Shown: positions 26,706 to 35,531, counted from the first letter of the stretch. The stretch: DNA of 64,000 bases from Tenacibaculum gallaicum (GCF_003387615.1 NZ_QUNS01000005.1:1-64000), one strand, 5' to 3'. A program made the numbers and translations. The notes: generated from the letters alone by a model not told the origin.

Positions 26706-27457
26706 CCACACATATTACACTTCCCTCCTACGTCGTCGTGTAAAAAGTGTTCCATTAACATTGCAGAAGAAACTTTCGATAAAGATTTTTTTTGAGAAAA
26801 TTTGGTAAGAAACTTTGCTTTACCAAAGCAAAGTTACATAACGGAAAACATTATAGTACAAATGTTGTATATAGTTTATATGAGAGGAATCCATTTGATA
26901 GTTATAATTTGTCGTTATGTCAAATTGCCGCATGCCAATGCGCTCGATTGCTTTTTAAAAATTTAAATGCCATATAAGGCATTTATTTTTAAACACAATT
27001 TCCAACCGCTTTGCCAGCGCCAAAAAAAAGCTAGCTTTTAGATGTTATCATAATTCTCGTAATTGATTTATAGATAATATTTTTTTCTACGCGATTCTCG
27101 TAAGCTTGCCATAAGAGCTTAAATTTTATGAAGGATAAAATTCTAAGCACTTGTTATATTTAGAACTTCAATTTATCCTTTTTTATTTTTTTCATTATTA
27201 GGTATTTTAAAAATTGATACTCAATCAATTCTTTAAAATAGTGTCTTGAAACAGAAGAAACAAAAAAATCAAGACTGCATAAAACTTTGGAAACAATTAA
27301 CGGCTCGCTCCACTATATTTTAGGAAATATCTAAACTTTTAAGATTATTTGATAATATTATGTAAAATAGGAATACTTAATAAACTGTATTACTAAACCT
27401 CTAAAATATGGACGCTCTACTCGCCTATTATATTACCCAAAATTCTAAGAGGCCAGA
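26706..27457. repeat. Composite non-coding repeat block B (between the two cassettes)
   Basis: The gap 26641-27529 holds this block. M1 runs 26706-26779 (CTACGTCGTCGT core, AAAAAGTGTTCCATTAACATT). M2 begins ACATAACG (26836-26843). M4 begins CGTTATGT (26913-26920) and continues to about 27031. M5 is at 27255-27327 and the tail at 27390-27457. ACATAACG and CGTTATGT are exact reverse complements 85 bp apart end to end. The order is B: M1-M2-M4-M5; M3 of blocks A and C is missing. Confidence 0.82.
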
Positions 27458-27529
27458 TTAATGAATTCAATTGAAGTTTTTTTCGTCCAAAACCCCGTTA
27501 AAACAATTTCGAAGTCCCCTAATCTGAAT

Positions 27530-28747
27530 TTATTTGAATATTGTATTAACTGTAGTACCAACTCTACGATTTGGGCCGTATAATATAATCGTTTTTTCTT
27601 CTTCAGATCTTCCAAAATAAGAAGGAAATAAATATCCATAATCCAATGTAAGAGTTAACTTTGTTTTTTCATTATTTACAGTTAGGTCATAATTGTTAGA
27701 GTTCTCAATAATAAAAGTAGACCCATTTGAAGGAATAGAAATTGTACTGGGTAAATTCTCGCCAGTGATAATTAATATATCATTTCTAACGTATAGTTCT
27801 TGATTTAATGAAGTAATAACAGGTACATTTTCTGCTAGAACATCAATATTAAAAGTTGATATCGTTTTTACTTCCCCATCTATCAAATATTTAAGTTTGT
27901 AATCTGTAGCTGTGGCTATATTATCTGGAAGACTAAAACTAAAGGCATTAAAAGGCATTCCGTTTGTATAAGTAGAAGTGTTCGTAATATTTGTATCTTG
28001 TAGAATATAAGAATTTTGTTCATTCTCTAACACAACAGATGAATTTGGTACAGATAGATCAATACCTGTTCCTGAAGTACTTGCGGTCGCATTGCTATAA
28101 AACACCTTATAGTTATTATCAAAAAAATTAAAAGCTTTGACTGTAAGCGTGTATGTGACAGTTGTACCATTTTCAGCAGTTACTATATACTCAACCGGTA
28201 AGTAGAAGTTTTGTGAACCTTCTTCAACCGGGGCAATTGACGCCCCCTCAGGTAAAGAAAATACAATATCAGCCATATCTAATGTATTATCCGTTTCGAC
28301 ATATAAAGTTTTAGAATCATTATCTACTGCACCTTCATAACTTTTGGTATCAATTAATAATTGAAAATTGAGAATATCTTTGTTAGAACTTACATTGTTT
28401 ACAACAACTCGATATATACTTGATTCTCCGTTCTCGGCTATAACTGTATATGCAACCTCATTATTAAAATTTTGCGCCTCGTTTACTGCGGGAGATATGG
28501 TTGATTTTTTAGAATACTCTATTTTCGGAACCAGTGAATTTAAATTCGCATCTTCCGTATCTAATGTAATTAGTTTTTCATTCTGATCAATTGTGCCAAC
28601 AACGGATACTCCTTCAATAGTTAATTCAAAAGATGTAATTTCATGTTTATCGCTTAAAACAGCAGGAGGTGTTTCTACAGCATCGTCTTTTTGACACGAA
28701 GTGAGTATCCCAAAAAATAACACCAGAATAAAGATCGTATTTTTCAT
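27530..28747 (-). CDS. Secreted lipoprotein with DUF5018-like repeats
   Basis: The 405-residue protein has a lipoprotein signal with lipobox GILTSC. At least two tandem domains of DUF5018 type follow (ITSFELTIEGVSVVGTIDQ ... VAYTVIAENGESSIYRVVV, then a second EYIVTAENGTTVTYTLTV). The C-terminal half looks beta-rich with an IPT/TIG-like stretch. Surface-exposed on the outer membrane is likely; the ligand is unknown. It lies 9 nt after the PQQ-propeller gene, in one operon. Confidence 0.78.
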   Translation of the reverse strand: MKNTIFILVLFFGILTSCQKDDAVETPPAVLSDKHEITSFELTIEGVSVVGTIDQNEKLITLDTEDANLNSLVPKIEYSKKSTISPAVNEAQNFNNEVAYTVIAENGESSIYRVVVNNVSSNKDILNFQLLIDTKSYEGAVDNDSKTLYVETDNTLDMADIVFSLPEGASIAPVEEGSQNFYLPVEYIVTAENGTTVTYTLTVKAFNFFDNNYKVFYSNATASTSGTGIDLSVPNSSVVLENEQNSYILQDTNITNTSTYTNGMPFNAFSFSLPDNIATATDYKLKYLIDGEVKTISTFNIDVLAENVPVITSLNQELYVRNDILIITGENLPSTISIPSNGSTFIIENSNNYDLTVNNEKTKLTLTLDYGYLFPSYFGRSEEEKTIILYGPNRRVGTTVNTIFK

Positions 28748-28756
28748 TTTTATAAT

Positions 28757-30142
28757 TTAATTTTTTAACCCGCTAACGCTTGGGTAAATGATAGCTTTCC
28801 CTTCTCCAACAACAATTGTCGGGGATTTAAATATAATTTCTTCAGTTTTTATTTTCCAATCAAGCAGACCTGTTTCAGCATTAACAGCATACATGTTTTT
28901 TTTCCAATCTCCTATGTAAACAATATCCTCAAATACTATGGGAGAAGATGTTGTGTTGTTTTCTAAGGCATAACGCCAAATTACCGATCCATTAGTTGCA
29001 TTTAGGCATAATAATTCGCCACTTCCATTCTTTGATATTCCAATATATACCTTGTCATTATAAATAAACGGAGATGTTTCTAATGAACCACCAGTTAGCC
29101 CATATTCCCATATAATGGCACCCGAATTTATATTATAAGAATAGAGCGTACTATATGTACCCGTAATAATTGATTCGTTAAATTGTGTTGGAGAGGAATA
29201 GAATGAATTAAATTGACCAGCGTTGACACTCCAGTTTTCAGTTCCCTTATTTTTATCAAAAGAATAAAACCTGCCAATATTATCACCAAAAAAGATATCA
29301 CTATTAACTATCAACGGATTTGTTTTTATGCTTGGAGCAGCACCTGTACTATTACTCAGTCTATAGCTCCAGTCTGCCAGTCCTGTTTCTTTATTAATGG
29401 CATATAAATGATCATTATTCCTACTACTCACAAATATTCTATCTGAATCAATAGACAAGGGTGCGTAATAATTAAGAAAGCTTCGTTCCCATAGTTTTCC
29501 TCCTGTAACTTTATCTATACGATACAAGGTAGAATTAGAACCAAAAGCATAGATATGAGTTTCGTCTACAATAATGTTTCTATACTCGTCGTTGTTGTTA
29601 GCATTTGGCGTGCTCGTCCATTTAATTTCTCCTGAAAGAATATCTAAACCATTAACACCACCCAAACCCGAATAAATAAGACTCTCGGATATCGTATGGC
29701 TTTCGATAAATGAAGTTTTAGCTGCCCACATGGGCGTTGATGTATAAAGATCTAATGCATAAAGAGTTCCTGAACCATCTGAATACAATAGTAGTTTACT
29801 ATCAGAGCTTGAAAACTCAAAACTGAACTCAGTAATACCACCTTTTCTATCAGTACCAATTATTCTTCCAGTATATCTTTCATTATATGCTAAAGTTGTA
29901 GAACTTATCGATTCAGTAGTTTCTGAAATGAGTATTGAATTTATATATAATTTATAAAATATTTGATCCCCGTCTTTATCTATTGCATCACTCCAGTCAA
30001 TAGTAATTGTTGGACCATCTAAAATAATATCATCAATTTTTATAGATTCTGGTTCAGAGTTTGGTATAACTGTAGAACTTCCATCATCAGACGAACAAGA
30101 TAAACATACAATAAGTAGTATCATAAAAGTGATGTATTTCAT
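28757..30142 (-). CDS. Lipoprotein with fibronectin-like domain and PQQ-like beta-propeller
   Basis: The 461-residue protein has a lipobox CLSC in its signal peptide and an N-terminal fibronectin III-like segment (about residues 30-110). A repeated propeller follows, with blades such as GTLYALDLYTSTPMWAA, STLYRIDKVTGGKLWER, DHLYAINKETGLADWSY and KNMYAVNAETGLLDWKI. These resemble BamB/PQQ blades without the full enzyme signature, suggesting binding rather than catalysis. It is cotranscribed with the DUF5018-like lipoprotein. Confidence 0.82.
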   Translation of the reverse strand: MKYITFMILLIVCLSCSSDDGSSTVIPNSEPESIKIDDIILDGPTITIDWSDAIDKDGDQIFYKLYINSILISETTESISSTTLAYNERYTGRIIGTDRKGGITEFSFEFSSSDSKLLLYSDGSGTLYALDLYTSTPMWAAKTSFIESHTISESLIYSGLGGVNGLDILSGEIKWTSTPNANNNDEYRNIIVDETHIYAFGSNSTLYRIDKVTGGKLWERSFLNYYAPLSIDSDRIFVSSRNNDHLYAINKETGLADWSYRLSNSTGAAPSIKTNPLIVNSDIFFGDNIGRFYSFDKNKGTENWSVNAGQFNSFYSSPTQFNESIITGTYSTLYSYNINSGAIIWEYGLTGGSLETSPFIYNDKVYIGISKNGSGELLCLNATNGSVIWRYALENNTTSSPIVFEDIVYIGDWKKNMYAVNAETGLLDWKIKTEEIIFKSPTIVVGEGKAIIYPSVSGLKN

Positions 30143-30212
30143 TAAAATTATTTTATTATGAACTAAATTTAAACAATATTATTTACAGGTTTTTATTAAA
30201 AATAATAGTGTG

Positions 30213-30220
30213 CAAATATA
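30213..30220 (-). promoter_or_regulatory. -7 promoter element of the PQQ/DUF5018 cassette
   Basis: TATATTTG on the minus strand matches TAnnTTTG exactly and lies 71 bp upstream of the PQQ-propeller start. It is inside the cassette, downstream of repeat block C, so the cassette carries its own promoter. Confidence 0.6.
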
Positions 30221-30288
30221 GTAAGTTTTACAAAGGTATATTTAATAAAAACTTGTATAAACAGAAACTATATTTAATTTATATCATT

Positions 30289-30690
30289 TCACACATATTA
30301 TGCTTCCCCCCTACGTCGTCGTATAAAAAGTGTTCCATTAACATTGTATAAGAAACTTTTTAGAATAATTTTTTTCAAGAAACTGTAGAATAACTTTCGC
30401 TTTTAACCAAAGCTCAAGTTACATAACGCGGAACATTATAGTACACTTTATTAAAACAATGTTTAGTTAAAGGTTTGATGTATGTTACTATGTAGCTATA
30501 ATTCTATATTATATAAAATATCCCACAGTATTTAGTTTTCATAATAAACGTTTGTATTTGGGTCATTAAACTTCATCATTTTTGTTTCTCGCATAATTTT
30601 AGAAACTTATCGTTTACACATTTGTAGCTTTAATTTGCGCCAGTATGTTAAAATTGCCGCACGCCAATGAGCTCGATTGCTTTTGGGGTC
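30289..30690. repeat. Composite non-coding repeat block C (5' border of the PQQ cassette)
   Basis: The gap 30143-30779 holds this block. M1 (30289-30360) closely matches B. M2 starts with ACATAACG (30421-30428). M3 starts at about 30509 with a TTATATAAAAT junction and ends near TTGGGTCATTAAACT (about 30571). A partial M4 begins at 30643 (TATGTTAAAATTGCCGC) and stops near 30685. The order is C: M1-M2-M3-M4. M5 is missing, so the array ends here and unrelated plus-strand genes follow. Confidence 0.8.
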
Positions 30691-30779
30691 ATAAAACAGT
30701 TATCTTTTTTGCTGTTCATATAATTTAAATATTCCGTACTTTCGAGTATGTACAATTTGAAAATTAAAATGTAGAACTA

Positions 30780-31355
30780 ATGATCTTCAATACAATTTGG
30801 AACAACCATAAAAGTCATTTACATAATTTCATCAAAACAAAAATTGATAATGATTATATCGTTAATGATATAATGCAAGAAGTGAGCATAAAGTTGCTAG
30901 ATAACATCAATAGAAAAACAGAAATCAAAAACTATAGAAATTGGCTTTTTCAAGTTGCTAGAAATACGATTGCAGATTATTATAGAAAGTATAAAAAGCA
31001 TACTAACCTAGTTGCTGAAAATACTGAATTAAACTCAGAGTCAACTACTTGTGTTTGTGATTTGTCAGGTTTTGTTATTCAAAACTACCTTCCAGAAAAA
31101 TATGGAAAGCCTCTTTATTTAAGCGATATTGAGCAAAAGCCACAACAAGAAATTGCGGATATTCTGCAGTTAAGTTTAACCGCAACAAAATCTAGGATAC
31201 AAAGAGCTCGGAAACAATTAAAGGAATTGATTTCTGATTGTATTGAGGTAACATATAATACTAAAGGACAGATTTCTGATTTTCAACTAAAAAAATACTG
31301 TGAGCTTCCACCGGAATTAAAAAACGAAATGGAACGATTAAATATAAGCCTTTAA
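30780..31355 (+). CDS. SigZ-like RNA polymerase sigma factor
   Basis: The 191-residue ECF-type sigma-70 factor has region 2 in its first 75 residues (DNDYIVNDIMQEVSIKLL ... NWLFQVARNTIADYYRKYKKH) and region 4 around 120-160 (EQKPQQEIADILQLSLTATKSRIQRARKQLKEL). A C-terminal extension (CIEVTYNTKGQISDFQ) matches the SigZ subgroup. No anti-sigma factor is adjacent. It is followed 49 nt later by the sterol-desaturase-like gene, which may be in its regulon. Confidence 0.85.
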   Translation: MIFNTIWNNHKSHLHNFIKTKIDNDYIVNDIMQEVSIKLLDNINRKTEIKNYRNWLFQVARNTIADYYRKYKKHTNLVAENTELNSESTTCVCDLSGFVIQNYLPEKYGKPLYLSDIEQKPQQEIADILQLSLTATKSRIQRARKQLKELISDCIEVTYNTKGQISDFQLKKYCELPPELKNEMERLNISL

Positions 31356-31404
31356 TCCTGCGTCTTTTTGCCATCTCTTTACGACTACAAGAGAAAGTAA
31401 ACAC

Positions 31405-32304
31405 ATGAAACATAAAATAATAGCAACAGCTGTTGTACCATCCTTATTAATTTTAACAGGAATTATTAGTTATTTAACCATCAGAAATAATTGGAATTTT
31501 GAAATAGCCTCCTATATTATATTTCTTTTTACAGGCATCTATATCTTAATTTTAGAACGTATTATTCCTTTGAAGCAACAATGGAAATCCAAGAAATTAG
31601 AACTTCTTACAGATTTGAAACACTTTATTTTTTCAGCAGCTATTTTTGATGCTTTAGGTAAAATGATGGCTCTATCATTGGTTCTCTATCTTCAAGAGCA
31701 TTTTTTTAAGCTATCTTATTTTTGGAACGTTTTCCCTTTTTTTATTACATACATCATCGCAAATTTAATTGGCGAGTTTCTACCTTATTTATACCATAGA
31801 TTAAGCCATAAAGGAAACCCTAATTCGTACATAAGTCTTTTGTTGTGGAAAATCCATTCTATTCATCATTTGCCAACACGTTTAAATTGGTTTAAAACAA
31901 ATTGGATACATCCAATAAATATGCTCTTAAACACATTTTTAAAGATGATGCCTTTATTAATTTTAGGTTTTAATAAAGATATTATTTTTTTAGTTGGCGT
32001 AACTCATGTTGTTATTGCTCATCTATCTCACGCCAATATTAGAACTACACATAGTTTTTTGGACTATGTAATTGTTACGCCACAAATTCACCATTTTCAT
32101 CATAGCATTAAAGTGGAAGAAGCCAAAAATTTTAGCAATATTTTGCCGTTTTGGGATTTACTTTTTGGAACATATTACAACCGTAAAGGAACTGTCGACA
32201 AAGTTGGAGTTATGAAGTATTTGAAAGCAGATTACCCAAAAAGTATAGCGTATGTTAAACAACTCACCTATCCGTTAACCACATATAAAAAATGCTGTCC
32301 TTAA
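31405..32304 (+). CDS. Sterol desaturase/fatty acid hydroxylase-family membrane protein
   Basis: The 299-residue protein has several membrane helices and the di-iron histidine motifs of the family: HRLSHKGN, HSIHHLPTRLNWFKTNWIHP and HFHHSIKVEEAKNF. Family members oxidise lipids or carotenoids at the membrane. The substrate is not clear. It lies directly after the SigZ-like gene on the same strand. Confidence 0.85.
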   Translation: MKHKIIATAVVPSLLILTGIISYLTIRNNWNFEIASYIIFLFTGIYILILERIIPLKQQWKSKKLELLTDLKHFIFSAAIFDALGKMMALSLVLYLQEHFFKLSYFWNVFPFFITYIIANLIGEFLPYLYHRLSHKGNPNSYISLLLWKIHSIHHLPTRLNWFKTNWIHPINMLLNTFLKMMPLLILGFNKDIIFLVGVTHVVIAHLSHANIRTTHSFLDYVIVTPQIHHFHHSIKVEEAKNFSNILPFWDLLFGTYYNRKGTVDKVGVMKYLKADYPKSIAYVKQLTYPLTTYKKCCP

Positions 32305-32462
32305 AATATATTTTAAAACCTTAACGTTTTTATAAACAGTTACGTATAATATACCATAGATCAAGTTACAGAACTCAGAACATTCAATTCTTGTCTTAGT
32401 ATCTTTTCTAAACCTTAAATGACCTTATTCAACATAAGTAACTTCAAAAAAACAAAATAAAT

Positions 32463-32509
32463 TTGTCTCACTCGTGCGACATCTGTATTTTTGTCTCATA
32501 ATTGAGTCA
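32463..32509 (+). promoter_or_regulatory. TetR gene promoter flanked by two palindromic operators
   Basis: A textbook promoter, TTG (32463-32465), N20, TATTTTTG (32486-32493), precedes the ATG at 32512. Two imperfect palindromes of the same type surround it: TGTCTCACTCGTGCGACA (32464-32481) and TGTCTCATAATTGAGTCA (32492-32509), each with 14 of 18 symmetrical positions. Autorepression by the encoded TetR protein is inferred. Confidence 0.65.
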
Positions 32510-32511
32510 TT

Positions 32512-33081
32512 ATGAATGATACTAAAACTAAAATTATAGCTGCTGCAATTGAAACATTCAGTAAAGACCCTAACGCATCGATGGAAGAAATTGCTAAATC
32601 TATCAATTTAAGCAGAAGAACGCTTCATCGATACTTTAGTGGTAAGTCAGAACTTGTTGAAGAAATAATAAATTATGCAAGTAGTCTTTGTTTACAAAAA
32701 ACAAAAGAATCAATACAATCTTCTACTGATCCAAAGATTCAACTCTATACAATGTTTCTGTGCGATATTAAAAGTGGGCATCAATTTCGTTTTTTATATA
32801 GCTACAGAGAAAGCTATAAAGGAATGGAAAATGAGTCTTCAGACTTTAGAGATATGATGCAGGTTTTTAGAGACTTGTTAAAAAAGTTACAAACTAATGG
32901 TTTATTTAATTCACAACTTACAATGGATTGGATTGAGAGCCTCTATTTCTCTACAATTGATGCCGCTATAAATCTGATTCTTGAAGATGAATCAAAAGTA
33001 CAAGAGATTGTTGAAATGGCTTGGATATCTTATTTCAATGCTGTCAGTCATTCAAAAAATAAAAACAAATTAAAAAAATAA
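32512..33081 (+). CDS. TetR-family regulator
   Basis: The 189-residue protein has a TetR HTH in residues 4-55 (KIIAAAIETFSKDPNASMEEIAKSINLSRRTLHRYFSGKSELVEEII) and a C-terminal ligand domain of unknown specificity. It is 5 nt upstream of the TrxR-like oxidoreductase gene and probably controls it; both would be transcribed from the promoter at 32463-32493. Two palindromes over that promoter support autoregulation. Confidence 0.88.
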   Translation: MNDTKTKIIAAAIETFSKDPNASMEEIAKSINLSRRTLHRYFSGKSELVEEIINYASSLCLQKTKESIQSSTDPKIQLYTMFLCDIKSGHQFRFLYSYRESYKGMENESSDFRDMMQVFRDLLKKLQTNGLFNSQLTMDWIESLYFSTIDAAINLILEDESKVQEIVEMAWISYFNAVSHSKNKNKLKK

Positions 33082-33086
33082 AAGAT

Positions 33087-34007
33087 ATGAATTATGAAGT
33101 CATAATTATTGGTGGTGGTCCTGCAGGAATGAGCGCTGCCTTGGTTTTAGGTAGAAGTAGAATAAAAACATTGATTTTAAATACCGAAAGCCCCAGAAAT
33201 AATATAACAACACATTCACACGGATTTTTAACCCAAGATGGTAAGCATCCTTCTGAAATATTCAAGGTAGCTAAACAACAGTTAACAAAGTACACATCTG
33301 TAGATTATAAAAAGGAAAAAGCGATATCGGTAAAGGGTGAAAACAGTAATTTTTTGGTTGAAACAGAACGCGATATATATTCAGCTAAAAGAGTTATTGT
33401 CGCAACAGGACATAAAGATAACATTGCAGAAGTTGGAATTGAAGGTTTAACAGATGTCTATGGAAAATCTGTTTACCCCTGCCCTTTTTGCGATGGTTTT
33501 GAAATGGCCGATAAAAAATTGGCGGTATTTGGAGATGCTGTAATGGCTCCAATGTTTTCAAAAACAATATCGCATTGGTCAAAAAATATTATAGTTTTCA
33601 CAAATGGCGAAAAAGTTGAGGATAAAGAATTACTATCTAACCTTACTAAAAATGGAATACAGATAGTTGAGAAAAAAATTAAAAAGCTGATATCAATTGA
33701 AGGTCAACTTACAGGTGTTGAACTTATTGATGATACAGTTATTGAAAGAGAAGGTGGTTTTTTACCAGACACGAAATCTACAGAGAGTACTGACTTCGTT
33801 AAAAAAATGAATATTTCAACTGAAATCGGTCATTTTGGAATGGAACTTTATAAAGTTGATGACAATAAAGAAACAGAAATCAAAGGATTTTATATTATTG
33901 GAGATGCCAGAACTGGATGGAGCGGTATTGCGTCTTCAATAGCTGAAGGTAGTGAAGTTGCTGCTGCCATTACACATCAAATAATTGAGGAAAATTGGAA
34001 ATTATGA
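33087..34007 (+). CDS. Thioredoxin reductase-like NAD(P)/FAD oxidoreductase
   Basis: The 306-residue flavoprotein begins with the FAD Rossmann motif IIGGGPAGMSAALVLGR. It has a CPFC motif in VYPCPFCDGFEM at about residues 130-140 and a C-terminal FAD motif GFYIIGDARTGWSGIASSIAEGSEVAAAI. It resembles short TrxR-like proteins whose redox partner is uncertain. It is under the adjacent TetR regulator and is followed by a terminator. Confidence 0.88.
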   Translation: MNYEVIIIGGGPAGMSAALVLGRSRIKTLILNTESPRNNITTHSHGFLTQDGKHPSEIFKVAKQQLTKYTSVDYKKEKAISVKGENSNFLVETERDIYSAKRVIVATGHKDNIAEVGIEGLTDVYGKSVYPCPFCDGFEMADKKLAVFGDAVMAPMFSKTISHWSKNIIVFTNGEKVEDKELLSNLTKNGIQIVEKKIKKLISIEGQLTGVELIDDTVIEREGGFLPDTKSTESTDFVKKMNISTEIGHFGMELYKVDDNKETEIKGFYIIGDARTGWSGIASSIAEGSEVAAAITHQIIEENWKL

Positions 34008-34022
34008 TTAATTTATGAGTAT

Positions 34023-34049
34023 AAAAAGGTCTGTTTATCAGACCTTTTT
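34023..34049 (+). terminator. Terminator of the TetR/TrxR-like operon
   Basis: An 11-bp stem AAAAAGGTCTG/CAGACCTTTTT with a 5-nt loop ends in a T run, 16 bp after the stop at 34007. Confidence 0.9.
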
Positions 34050-34128
34050 ATAGTATTGAGAATTAGTAAGAGGTTATAGTCTTACTTCTCTTAAAGAAAA
34101 AAATGGGTTAAACACTATTCATTTACAC

Positions 34129-34151
34129 AAAAAAACGGACTTTTAATCCGC
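34129..34151 (-). terminator. Terminator of GG-leader peptide 1
   Basis: On the minus strand a GCGGA/TCCGT stem with a 7-nt loop is followed by seven T residues. It lies 18 nt after the peptide's stop codon. Confidence 0.7.
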
Positions 34152-34169
34152 TTATATTATTTACCTCTG

Positions 34170-34328
34170 TTAATTATCAGGAGGGCAACCATCTGGTAAA
34201 TGGCAACACCAATCAGTACTAGGATCTGCACTAAATTCACATTCCTTTATACCACCACCTCCATTAATAGCTTTTTGTGCTGTTTTGTTTAGGGAAGTAC
34301 CTAAGTTTGTAATCTTTTTTAACATCAT
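34170..34328 (-). CDS. Double-glycine-leader peptide 1 (bacteriocin-like)
   Basis: A 52-residue frame starts MMLKKITNLGTSLNKTAQKA and continues INGGGG, a leader typical of Bacteroidota bacteriocin-type peptides. A double-glycine cut would leave a roughly 28-residue mature peptide rich in Cys (C30, WCC, GCPP). It has its own terminator and an upstream site co-linear with the one before peptide 2 at 49.8 kb. The leader and site support a real gene. No dedicated PCAT transporter is adjacent. Function (antimicrobial or signalling) is unknown. Confidence 0.7.
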   Translation of the reverse strand: MMLKKITNLGTSLNKTAQKAINGGGGIKECEFSADPSTDWCCHLPDGCPPDN

Positions 34329-34384
34329 ATAAAGTTTTAAGTTTCTCAAATTTAAACAACTACAAATAAGAAGAGAGCTTAAAA

Positions 34385-34412
34385 ACCATAATAGAACTAC
34401 GGTAAAACCGTA
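34385..34412. promoter_or_regulatory. Peptide operator, copy 1 (22-bp-spaced repeat)
   Basis: ACCATA at 34385 is followed 22 bp later by ACCGTA at 34407, with TACGGTAAAACCGTA (34398-34412) in between. The same layout occurs at 50101-50128. It lies 57-84 bp upstream of the peptide start. The 22-bp spacing equals two helical turns, as in LytTR direct-repeat sites. The gap 34329-34660 otherwise holds only promoter-type AT-rich DNA. Confidence 0.6.
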
Positions 34413-34660
34413 AATTTTTAATTGTAAAGATTTTTAACAGATATTTTTATAAATCTTCTACACCTTAATGTTAATTCATTGATTTACAAAACATAAAACA
34501 ACTGTTAAGTTTTTATTTCCATTGAAAAATTCGTAAATTTATAAGGAACACTCAATTTACTTATCGAATAAGTACAATTAGGATAACAAAAGTAAAAACA
34601 TTGTGTAAGGGATAGCCTTTTTCTTAAAGTATATAGTAACATACCATAATACTAGGAACC

Positions 34661-35404
34661 ATGAATAGATTTACAATCCTTTTCGTCATTTTAGGCATAT
34701 TATTACTTGCTGGAATTCGTATAATTTTTGAATATAAAAGAGCACTAAAATTTAGGTTTGGAAAATACATCAAAACTTTAAACCCTGGATTTAGATGGAT
34801 TATTCCGTTTATTGAAACCATTCAAATTGTTGACATTAGAGTTATTACTTTCAATGTAAATTCTCAGGAAGTGATGACCGAAGATAATGTGCCTTGTAGT
34901 ATAGATGGAGTTGTTTTCTTTAAGATTAATGACCCTGAACGTGCCGTTTTAGAAGTGGAAGAATACAAGTTTGCTATCACGCAACTAGCACAAGCAGCAC
35001 TTAGAGATGTATGTGGTAAGGTTGAGTTAGATACCATACTTTCTAAGCGAGAAGAAATGGGAAGGAACATTAAAGAAATTGTAGAATTGGAAACTAAGGA
35101 GTGGGGAATTGAAATAAATGATGTTAAAATAAAAGACATTCAATTACCAGAAAACATGCGTCGTATGATGGCAAATCAAGCTGAGGCTGAACGTTCTAGA
35201 AGAGCACGTATCATTCTTGCTTTGGCAGAAGAGCAGGCAGCGAGAAAGCTTCTTGAGGCTGGTAAACTTATAGATCAATCACCTTCGGCTATTAAACTAC
35301 GTTTATACCAAACATTATCTAATATAGCAGCGGAGAAAAACTCAACAATACTATTCCCTTTTCCTGAGGAAGTATTGCCAACCAAAAAAAAGAAGTCTAA
35401 ATAG
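34661..35404 (+). CDS. Membrane-anchored slipin (SPFH/stomatin family)
   Basis: The 247-residue protein has one N-terminal membrane helix (RFTILFVILGILLLAGIRIIF), then an SPFH domain (FRFGKYIKTLNPGFRWIIPFIE ... VPCSIDGVVFFKINDPERAVLEV) and a coiled helical C-terminus ending in KKKKSK. Slipins build membrane microdomain scaffolds. Slipins are recurrent neighbours of RtcB-type RNA repair genes, as I recall from published comparative work. It is convergent with the second SPFH protein; a terminator lies between them. Confidence 0.88.
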   Translation: MNRFTILFVILGILLLAGIRIIFEYKRALKFRFGKYIKTLNPGFRWIIPFIETIQIVDIRVITFNVNSQEVMTEDNVPCSIDGVVFFKINDPERAVLEVEEYKFAITQLAQAALRDVCGKVELDTILSKREEMGRNIKEIVELETKEWGIEINDVKIKDIQLPENMRRMMANQAEAERSRRARIILALAEEQAARKLLEAGKLIDQSPSAIKLRLYQTLSNIAAEKNSTILFPFPEEVLPTKKKKSK

Positions 35405-35464
35405 GTTGGTTATTATTAGAACTGAGTTACGCTTATCGTTAGCTAACTCATAGAATCATAAATA

Positions 35465-35500
35465 AAAACGAGAACTTGTATAATTAAGTTCTCGCTTTTT
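35465..35500. terminator. Bidirectional terminator between the slipin genes
   Basis: A 9-bp stem CGAGAACTT/AAGTTCTCG with an 8-nt loop is flanked by A and T runs and separates two convergent genes. Confidence 0.85.
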
Positions 35501-35531
35501 AGAATTTAAATCTAATATAATCAGCCATATA

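Noticed and set aside
22500..30690. Classical integron with attC sites
   Set aside because: No IntI gene in the window, and the core words (ACATAACG/CGTTATGT) do not fit the RYYYAAC/GTTRRRY consensus.
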